Source: Deltaproteobacteria bacterium (GTDB lineage: Bacteria; Myxococcota_A; UBA9160; JAFDET01). Taken from it: a DNA stretch of 11,251 bases. The stretch is from the NCBI GenBank assembly GCA_019310195.1, contig JAFDET010000116.1:1-11251 (forward strand), read 5' to 3'. The position numbers and the translations under genes are program-made. Below the pieces are notes generated by a model. It ran no database searches. It was not told the origin of the DNA and saw only the letters and a list, made by a program, of their open reading frames with translations. Shown here piece after piece: positions 5,594-11,251 of this stretch (positions are counted from its first letter, which is position 1; each line of letters starts with the position of its first letter).

Positions 5594-7468
5594 ATGAAGG
5601 ACGTTTCCGGCGACCGGCGCCTGCGCGGCGTTCGCTACTTCCTCCTGGCGCTGCTGGTCGGGCTGCTGGTGCACCTGGTGTTCGGGGACAACCCCTGGCA
5701 GGACGGGATCGCCAAGGCCGCGCGGCGCGGGCATCCCCCCAGCGCGCGGGACTACGCGGAGACCTACGGCTGGTGGATCGCCCTGGGTTGCGCGGGGCTG
5801 GTGGCGACGCTGCTGGCCAGTGCGCGTCACTGGATCGGCCCCCCGCAGCCGGCGGAATGCGCGAACCTGGCGCCGCCCCACCGCGGCGGACGCGTCGTGG
5901 CTGCGGTGGCGGCGCTGGCGGTACTCGGCGCCGCCGCGCTGGCCGCGCCCCGGCTGAGCTTCCCGTTCTGGGACGACGAGCAGTACACCGTCCGCCATCA
6001 CCTGGACGGTCGCTACGAGCAACGCGACGACGAGCTGGTGTTCCGCAAGCGCAGGTGGGGTGACGCCTGGCTCTACACCCTGAACCGCCCCAACAACCAC
6101 GTCCCCTTCACCTTGCTGGGCAAGCTCTCGCTGGGCGCCTGGCGCACCGTGGCCCAGCCGGAGCTGCGTTTCGCCAACGAGGCCGCGGTTCGTGCGCCGG
6201 CCTTCGCCTTCGGCCTGGCCGCCATCGCCGCCACGGCCTGGCTGCTGTGGCGGGTGGGGCTCTTCTGGGCGGCCCTGTTCGCGCCGCTCTTCCTGGCCAT
6301 TCATCCCTGGCAGCTCCGCTACACGTCGGAGGCGCGCGGCTACTCACTGCTGTTGCTGTGCGTGCCGCTCCTGTGGGGCGCCGCCGTCGGCGTGGTGCAC
6401 CGCGGCAGCTGGCGACGCTGGATCGCCTTCGGGCTGGCGGAGGTGGTCCTGCTCTGGGCCTACCCGGGCGGGAGCGCGATCGTGGGCATCACGAATGCCG
6501 GCCTCCTCCTCGAGCTGTGGCGGCGCCAGCGCGGCGCACTGCGCGACCCGCTGACGCGTTTTGGGGTGACCAGCCTGGGCGCCGCCGCCCTCTTCCTGCT
6601 GCTTCACGGCGCCAACCTGCTGATCTTCCTGTGGCACACCGAGTGGAGTCACGAGTCGATCCACTGGAGCTACGTCCGCGACGTCGCCTCGCACCTGTGG
6701 GTGGGAACGAGCTTCGCCTTCCGCCGGCTGAACGAACACTACGTCGAGCTGGCCGACGTGGCGCAGCGCGCGCCGCTCCTGTTTCAGGTCAGCGTGGTGG
6801 TCAGCGGAGCGCTGTGCGTGCTGGGCGCGCTGCGCCTGGGCCTGCGCGCCCGGCTCGGCTGGGTGCTGCTGGCCGCCGCCGTGCTGCCGGCGCCCCTCAC
6901 GATCCTGGGCGCGCATCTGCGCCAGACCGAGATCCACGAGTGGTACGTGATCTTCGCGCTGCCCTCGGTCGCGATCCTGCTGGGCGCCGGGCTGGAGGCC
7001 CTGGGCGCCGTAGTGCGGCCGGCCCGCGCCCGCGCCGCGCTGACCGCGACCCTGCTGCTGGTCTACCTGGGCGTCTACGCCTGGATCTCCTCGGACGTGC
7101 GCGAGGTGGTGCGCAACGTTCCGATCCAGCAGACCCGCGCCGCCGTCCTCATGACGCGCCCCGACCTGGATCCGTACTCCGAGGCCAACCGCGAGATCCT
7201 GACCGTGAGCTGGCAGCGGACCCCCTACTACTACGACCCGAACGTCCACGTGATCAGCCGGCGCAAGCAGCTCCTCGAGCTGCTGGACCAGGCGGATCGC
7301 AGCGGACGCGAGCTCTTCATCAACTACGGTCGGCCCAACCTGGCGCGCGGTCGCTTCCCGGAGCTGACGGAGCTGCTGAAGCGCGACGACCTCTTCGAAC
7401 CCGTGGCCCGCTTCTACGGGCTCGAGCCGCGCGGCCAGATGCTCGTCTACCGCTACCGCCGTCGCTGA
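5594..7468 (+). CDS. Polytopic GT-C glycosyltransferase (PMT_2/ArnT-like, family GT39/GT83 type)
   Basis: A 624-aa integral membrane protein. Hydrophobic segments lie near residues 14-31, 60-76, 101-119, 201-219, 222-237, 250-268 and 279-300, with several more up to about 495; a soluble C-terminal part follows to residue 624. The first large outer loop after the third segment carries FWDDEQYT (Asp127, Asp128, Glu129), the acidic motif of GT-C enzymes, and further on RPNNHVPFTLLGKL and IHPWQLRYTSEARGYSLLLL (236-255), the typical 'HP..R..S.EAR.Y' signature of PMT_2 proteins. Such enzymes transfer a sugar from a polyprenyl-phosphate donor to lipid, protein or polysaccharide on the outer face of the membrane; donor and acceptor are unknown here. 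The first ~95 residues, with two extra membrane segments, precede the usual family start. The gene begins 4 bp after the thiolase stop with only a distant GAGG, suggesting translational coupling. Confidence 0.85.
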   Translation: MKDVSGDRRLRGVRYFLLALLVGLLVHLVFGDNPWQDGIAKAARRGHPPSARDYAETYGWWIALGCAGLVATLLASARHWIGPPQPAECANLAPPHRGGRVVAAVAALAVLGAAALAAPRLSFPFWDDEQYTVRHHLDGRYEQRDDELVFRKRRWGDAWLYTLNRPNNHVPFTLLGKLSLGAWRTVAQPELRFANEAAVRAPAFAFGLAAIAATAWLLWRVGLFWAALFAPLFLAIHPWQLRYTSEARGYSLLLLCVPLLWGAAVGVVHRGSWRRWIAFGLAEVVLLWAYPGGSAIVGITNAGLLLELWRRQRGALRDPLTRFGVTSLGAAALFLLLHGANLLIFLWHTEWSHESIHWSYVRDVASHLWVGTSFAFRRLNEHYVELADVAQRAPLLFQVSVVVSGALCVLGALRLGLRARLGWVLLAAAVLPAPLTILGAHLRQTEIHEWYVIFALPSVAILLGAGLEALGAVVRPARARAALTATLLLVYLGVYAWISSDVREVVRNVPIQQTRAAVLMTRPDLDPYSEANREILTVSWQRTPYYYDPNVHVISRRKQLLELLDQADRSGRELFINYGRPNLARGRFPELTELLKRDDLFEPVARFYGLEPRGQMLVYRYRRR

Positions 7469-7477
7469 GACAGGAGC

Positions 7478-9037
7478 CTAGGCAGTCTCGACGCCGAGGC
7501 TGACGCCGAAGACCTCCTCGAAGAGGCGGCCCTTGTCGCGCACGGCGTGGAGCTCGAGCGACCCGGGCTGGGCGCCGTGGAGGACCAGGGTCACGCGGCC
7601 CGGGCCGCCTTCCACCCGCACGGCTACGTCGCCCACGGCTCCGCGATGTTGGCGGTCCAAGGCATCGGCCAGGCGCAGCAGCGCCGCCAGCACGCAGACG
7701 CCGGCCCGTTCGCCGGAGTCCAGCCGGGCGTAGCCGGCGTCGTCTTCCGAAGGGTGCGGGCCCCGGTGATAGCCCGCGACCTGTGCGATCCGGTCGCGCT
7801 CGGCGCCGCTCACGCCCACCAGCTCGCTGGCGGCGATCAGGTAGGCGCTGTGCACGTGGTGGCTCTCGCTGGCGATGAAGCGGCCCGCGTCGTGGAGCAG
7901 TGCGGCGGCCTCGAGCAGCGCGCGGTCCTCGGGCCCGCGGCCGTGCAGGGACGCCGTCGCATCGAACAACGCCACCGCATGGGCGCGCACCCGTTCGCCG
8001 TGGGCCAGGTCGCAGTGGTAGCGGCGGGCCAGGGCCCCGGAGCTGGCCAGCAGCGTCTCCCGCCGCTCGGCAAAGGCCTCGGGGCCGGCCATCACATCCC
8101 GCTCCAGCCCGTCGCGGAGCCCGACCCGAGGCACCAGGACCCGGCACGCCCCGGCCAGCTCGGCCAGGTGCCGCACCACCACCGCCGCGGGCAGGATCAC
8201 ATCCGCGCGATCCGGAAGCATCCCGAAGCGCGCCACGCGCTGCTCGGGTGACAGGTCCTCCAGCTCCAGGATCCAGCGTTCCAGGTCCTCGCACTCCAGG
8301 GCGTCCAGCCCTTCGACCGAACCCAGCCGTCCGGCCTCCTTGGCCAGATCGGCCAGTACCTCGACGCTGCCGCCGCACGCCACCAGGCGGTCCAGCGGTC
8401 GGGCCACCATGCGCTCGGCGATGGAGTGGTCGCAGGCCCCCGCGTGCTGCTCCAGGAGCGCCTTGAAGGTGGCACCGTGGGCGCTGCCGGCCTGGCGACG
8501 CGCCGCCTCCAGCAGGCGAATGGCGCCCAGGGGATAGGAGTCGGCCGCCACCGCGCGCCCGTCCTCCACCAGGATCGCCTCGACGCTGCCGCCGCCCAGA
8601 TCCAGCAGCAGCGAACGCCCGTGCGCCAGGTCCACGCGCGTCTCCACCGCACGGGCCAGGAGCCAGGCCTCCTCGGTTCCGGAGATGACCTCGATCGGCA
8701 CGGGGGACACCGCGGACAACCGTTCGACCACCGCGTCGCGATTGGCGGCTTCGCGCAAGGCGGCGGTGGCCACGGCGCGAATCCGCTGCACGCCGTACTG
8801 CTCGCACAGGTCGGCAAAACGGCGCAGCGCGGCTTCGGCCGCGTCCAAGGTTTCCGCGCCGATGCGGCCCTCGACGTAGACGTCCTTGCCCAGGCGAACC
8901 GGGGCCCGGTGGCGCGTGAGGACGACCGGCTCACCGCCCTCGATGCGCTCGACGATCTGCAAGCGCAGGGCGTTGGAGCCCAGATCGATCACGGCACCCC
9001 GCTTGGGGCGCCCTCGCCGTGAGCCCGCTCCCGCCAT
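7478..9037 (-). CDS. Ppx/GppA phosphatase family protein with C-terminal HD domain
   Basis: A 519-aa protein close to the size of E. coli Ppx/GppA (about 500 aa). The N-terminal actin-like ASKHA fold shows the first phosphate-binding motif AVIDLGSNALRL (15-26), the catalytic-region motif ISGTEEAWLLA (118-128, with the Glu123/Glu124 pair as general-base candidate), and the second phosphate motif LLLDLGGGSVEAIL (143-156). CGGSVEVLADL (221-231) and RVGLRDGLERD (304-314) close this part. Residues about 325-470 carry the HD-type helical domain, with ALLHDAGRF (His382-Asp383), HHVHSAYLI, GYHRG and RLADALDR. The family hydrolyses inorganic polyphosphate (Ppx) or pppGpp (GppA); the two cannot be separated by reading alone. 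It converges with the glycosyltransferase gene, the stops 9 bp apart. The ATG at 9037 has no clear Shine-Dalgarno; a basic 13-residue stretch precedes the fold, so a slightly later start is possible. Confidence 0.93.
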   Translation of the reverse strand: MAGAGSRRGRPKRGAVIDLGSNALRLQIVERIEGGEPVVLTRHRAPVRLGKDVYVEGRIGAETLDAAEAALRRFADLCEQYGVQRIRAVATAALREAANRDAVVERLSAVSPVPIEVISGTEEAWLLARAVETRVDLAHGRSLLLDLGGGSVEAILVEDGRAVAADSYPLGAIRLLEAARRQAGSAHGATFKALLEQHAGACDHSIAERMVARPLDRLVACGGSVEVLADLAKEAGRLGSVEGLDALECEDLERWILELEDLSPEQRVARFGMLPDRADVILPAAVVVRHLAELAGACRVLVPRVGLRDGLERDVMAGPEAFAERRETLLASSGALARRYHCDLAHGERVRAHAVALFDATASLHGRGPEDRALLEAAALLHDAGRFIASESHHVHSAYLIAASELVGVSGAERDRIAQVAGYHRGPHPSEDDAGYARLDSGERAGVCVLAALLRLADALDRQHRGAVGDVAVRVEGGPGRVTLVLHGAQPGSLELHAVRDKGRLFEEVFGVSLGVETA

Positions 9038-9051
9038 GGTTGGGGAGAGTA

Positions 9052-9085
9052 GCGGTCGCCCCAGGCCGGGGCCTGAGGCGACCGC
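9052..9085. terminator. Strong GC-rich hairpin between the dehydrogenase and Ppx genes
   Basis: Arms GCGGTCGCC (9052-9060) and GGCGACCGC (9077-9085) pair perfectly. After one C/A mismatch an inner stem CAGGCC/GGCCTG (9062-9067 with 9070-9075) continues, leaving a two-base loop (or four bases if the last pair opens). No T-run follows on either strand, so it is not a standard intrinsic terminator. It could end or attenuate transcription from the dehydrogenase gene, or protect an mRNA end. It ends 14 bp upstream of the Ppx ATG, within that gene's leader if the two are co-transcribed. Confidence 0.6.
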
Positions 9086-9092
9086 GCAAGCG

Positions 9093-10168
9093 CTAGAGGA
9101 TGATCACGCCCCGGGCGTTGATCCCCTTCTTCAGATCTTCGAACGCGCGGGCTGCATCGTCGATCGAATAGGTCTGCGTGATCAGCTCGTCCAGCTTGAG
9201 GCGGCCGCGCTGGTAGAGCTTGATCAGCTTGGGGATGTCGTTCTTGGGCGCGCCGGACCCGTATGCGGAACCCAGGATCGCCTTCTCCTCCATCCACATC
9301 ATCGCTGCGGGGAAGCTGGCGATGGCGTCCATCTTGGGCACGCCGATCACCACCGCGGTTCCACCCTTGCGAACCGATGCGTAGGTCTGGACGATCGTCT
9401 CGCCCAGGCCGATCGCCTCGAAGCCGTAATCGGCGCCGAGGCCCCCGGTCAGCTCCTTCACCTTGGCGACGGCATCGCCATCGGTCGTGGGGTTGATGGT
9501 GTGGGTGGCGCCGAAGGTCTGGGCGAACTCGAGCTTCTTGTCCACCAGGTCGACCGCGATGATGGTCTCGGCCCCGGCGAGCGCGCAGCCCTGGCCACAC
9601 AGGAGGAGCCGGGCTTCACCTGTGCGCGGTTGATCACCGCGCCCACGCCGGTCATCACGCCGCAGCCGACCAGCGCCGCCTTGTCCGCCGGCGTGTCGGG
9701 ATCGATCTTGATCACGTTGTCCACGTGCATGGTGGAGTACTCGGCCATGACGCCGACCCCCGAGAACGCATGCAGGACGTTCCCGTCCTTGTCGCGCCGG
9801 GGCATGGTGCCGTCCTTGGGACCGAGGAACCCCTTGCCCCAGTCGTCGCACAGGGTGGTGCGGCCTTCCTGGCAGAACTGGCACTTCCCGCAGATGGGAA
9901 TCCAGCAGGGGATGATCTTGTCGCCGACGGCAAACTCGGTGACACCCTCGCCCACCTCGACGATCTTGCCACAGGCCTCGTGGCCGAGAACCACCGGCGG
10001 GGGCAGGGGCATGGTGCCGTTGGTGGCCGAGAGGTCGCTGTGGCAGACCCCGATGGCTTCGATCTTGACCGTGACCTGGTTCGGAGCCGGCGAGTCGACC
10101 TCGATCTCCTCGACGCTCACCGGCTGATTCCACTCGCGGCAGATGACCGCTTTTCCCTTGTAACCCAT
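9093..10168 (-). pseudogene. Zinc-dependent (class III-like) alcohol dehydrogenase, disrupted by a frameshift/deletion at the NAD-binding motif
   Basis: An MDR-superfamily alcohol dehydrogenase read in two frames. Frame one (ATG 10168, with AAGGAG 8 nt upstream) gives the GroES-like catalytic domain: Cys42 in GVCHSDL, His63-Glu64 in GHEACGKIV and Cys169 in VGCGVMTG for the catalytic zinc, and Cys93, 96, 99 and 107 in CGKCQFCQEGRTTLC for the structural zinc. It reads normally to VKPGSS at 9602. The second frame resumes at QGCALAGAETIIAVDLVDKK (from 9593) and continues normally to the TAG at 9093. Between them only 8 nt (9594-9601) stand where the family has about 14 codons with the GxGGxG Rossmann motif. 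A loss of about 34 bp explains both the frame change and the missing motif, and would restore an open frame of about 369 residues, the usual family length. As written, no functional NAD(H) enzyme can be made. An assembly or sequencing error is possible. Confidence 0.9.
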
Positions 10169-10257
10169 CGCGACGGCTCCTTTTGGGGTTCACACCCGAG
10201 CCCCGCCGCGACCGGGGGGGGATGGGCGCCGCCGGTGATTCTCGGCGAGGCTGATTC

Positions 10258-10272
10258 CCATGTCAAACATGG
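10258..10272. promoter_or_regulatory. Small palindrome, possible operator between dehydrogenase and GNAT genes
   Basis: CCATGT (10258-10263) and ACATGG (10267-10272) are perfect inverted halves around a CAA centre, in the 165-bp divergent gap (10169-10333). A weak -10-like TATACT lies at 10304-10309, 24 nt before the GNAT start, without a visible -35. The palindrome's length and position suit a dimeric repressor site, but short palindromes also arise by chance. Apart from these and an 8-G run around 10213-10220, I see nothing else in the gap. Confidence 0.3.
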
Positions 10273-10333
10273 CACGGGGCCACGCCGTTCAGCGGGGTCT
10301 GCCTATACTGGCGGTGTATCCGGAGGAAGCCCC

Positions 10334-11224
10334 ATGCCCGTGCGCACATTTCAACCCGAGGATGCCGACGCCGTAGCGGCTCTCTCCGCCGACTGTCTGC
10401 GCGGCGAGACGGACTTCGTCCTGAACCCGCTGTGGGAGACCCCGGCCGAGCTCTTCGCCGAGTTCCAGCGCCACGCCATCGACCCGACCGAGCACCTGCT
10501 GGTGGCCGAGGCCGGCGACGGCCAGGTGGCGGGCGTGTCCGGCTTCTTGCGCCGTCCGGGTGCGGCCATGGCCGGCCTGGTGGCGCCCATCGTGAGCGAC
10601 GAGGAGCGCGGCAAAGGTCTGGGCGGCGAGCTGCTGCGCGCGACCCTGGCGCACGGCGCGGACAAGCTGGGCATCCGGTTCGTGGTGGCGGGCATCGGGA
10701 CGCGAAACCGCGCCGGCTACTCGCTCCTCACCGCGCTGGGCTTCCGCCCGGTGCGCCAGCACTTCCTGATGCGCTGCGACGAGCCGCCCGGCGACCCGGC
10801 TCCGCCGGTTGACGGCCTGACCTTCGAGCTGGCCGCAGCCGGCGACGCCGGCGAGTTGCTGGCGCTCTACCACGCGTGCGGGTTCGAGGAGCGCGCGCCC
10901 GAAGCCATGGACGCGATGCTGGTAGACGGGCGCCACCTCCACACCGTGGCCCGCCATGACGGCCGCATCGTGGCGTTCACCGAGATCGAGACCCACTGGC
11001 CGCGACGCGTCTGGGTGGCGTTCGTGGGCGTCGATCCCGAGTTCCGCGCCAAGGGCGTGGGCTCGTCCCTGGTCGCCTGGGCGCTGCGCCGGCAGTGGGA
11101 CGCCGGCGCCGAGAGCGCGCTGCTGCTGCTCTCCCCGGCCAACCGCACCGCGTACCGGGCGTACGAGAAGGTCGGGTTCCGCCGCCACCGCACCTTCGAC
11201 GTTCTGGAGCGTGCGCTGCCCTAG
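10334..11224 (+). CDS. Tandem GNAT-domain N-acetyltransferase
   Basis: A 296-aa protein built from two GNAT folds. The first (about residues 1-147) has the acetyl-CoA pyrophosphate loop ERGKGLGGELLRAT (91-104), followed by GTRNRAGYSLLTALGFRPV (122-140). The second (about residues 161-292) has VGVDPEFRAKGVGSSLVAWA (231-250), followed by SPANRTAYRAYEKVGFRRHR (267-286), the classic N-xx-A-xx-xYEkxGF ending. Both copies keep the R-x-x-G-x-G core, so either could bind acetyl-CoA; in many two-domain GNATs one copy is structural. The acceptor is unknown. The frame is open further upstream, but the ATG at 10334 has GGAGGAA 5 nt before it (10322-10328) and matches the fold start MPVRTFQPEDADAV. The gene is divergent from the broken dehydrogenase. 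Confidence 0.93.
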   Translation: MPVRTFQPEDADAVAALSADCLRGETDFVLNPLWETPAELFAEFQRHAIDPTEHLLVAEAGDGQVAGVSGFLRRPGAAMAGLVAPIVSDEERGKGLGGELLRATLAHGADKLGIRFVVAGIGTRNRAGYSLLTALGFRPVRQHFLMRCDEPPGDPAPPVDGLTFELAAAGDAGELLALYHACGFEERAPEAMDAMLVDGRHLHTVARHDGRIVAFTEIETHWPRRVWVAFVGVDPEFRAKGVGSSLVAWALRRQWDAGAESALLLLSPANRTAYRAYEKVGFRRHRTFDVLERALP

Positions 11225-11251
11225 TGTCCTGTCTCAGAAGTTCGCCGACAT

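Noticed and set aside
3976..5595. Long minus-strand open frame (539 aa) opposite the thiolase gene
   Set aside because: Antisense shadow of a recognisable gene in GC-rich DNA; the translation is low-complexity and matches no family I recognise.
7465..7475. CTGAGACAGGA, inverted match to TCCTGTCTCAG near the right edge
   Set aside because: An 11-bp inverted match between two sites is expected by chance many times in 11 kb; it does not define element ends.
6247..7503. 418-aa plus-strand frame inside the glycosyltransferase gene
   Set aside because: An Ala/Arg/Gly/Pro-rich off-frame translation; the overlapping frame has clear GT-C motifs.
9725..10333. Upstream open extension of the GNAT frame over the dehydrogenase
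   Set aside because: It is antisense to the dehydrogenase; a strong Shine-Dalgarno and the domain boundary fix the start at 10334.
1..11251. CRISPR array, tRNA/rRNA genes, prophage or toxin-antitoxin module
   Set aside because: No regularly spaced repeats, no tRNA-like cloverleaf or rRNA sequence, and no small paired genes were seen; coding sequence fills nearly the whole window.

Overview
The window is a GC-rich, gene-dense bacterial chromosomal segment with ten protein genes, one of them broken. I see no tRNA, rRNA, CRISPR array, phage gene or transposase gene. The gene types (ECF sigma factor, long-form SppA, PMT-type membrane glycosyltransferase, Ppx/GppA with HD domain, thiolase with an added domain) and the composition fit a large-genome Gram-negative bacterium such as a Myxococcota/'Deltaproteobacteria' relative. 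That placement is an inference; no marker gene here fixes it.

Layout. (1) 1-842, minus strand: an ECF sigma factor followed, with an ATGA overlap, by the start of an anti-sigma-like protein that runs off the left edge. (2) 889-990: a perfect 31-bp inverted repeat with a 40-bp spacer fills most of the gap upstream of the sigma gene and reaches into the stop codon of the next gene. (3) 989-3938, minus strand: a tight three-gene unit, sppA, then an SRPBCC-fold protein (TAATG overlap), then an alpha/beta hydrolase (GTGA overlap). (4) 3988-7468, plus strand: a thiolase-superfamily protein with Ser at the usual nucleophile position and an extra C-terminal domain, then (4-bp gap) a 624-aa GT-C membrane glycosyltransferase. 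This unit is divergent from sppA across only 49 bp. (5) 7478-9037, minus strand: a Ppx/GppA phosphatase with HD domain, convergent with the glycosyltransferase. (6) 9052-9085: a strong GC-rich hairpin. (7) 9093-10168, minus strand: a class III-like zinc alcohol dehydrogenase broken by a frameshift exactly where the Rossmann glycine motif should be. (8) 10334-11224, plus strand: a tandem-GNAT acetyltransferase, divergent from the dehydrogenase across a 165-bp gap that holds a small palindrome.

Functionally, the parts are envelope stress and turnover (sigma/anti-sigma, SppA), acyl-CoA-type metabolism (thiolase-like protein, hydrolase, SRPBCC protein), surface glycosylation (GT-C) and phosphate/nucleotide signalling (Ppx/GppA). 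They do not form one obvious pathway, and I find no convincing new multi-gene system. The points most worth checking are the inverted-repeat element, the Cys-lacking thiolase fusion and the precise lesion in the dehydrogenase.
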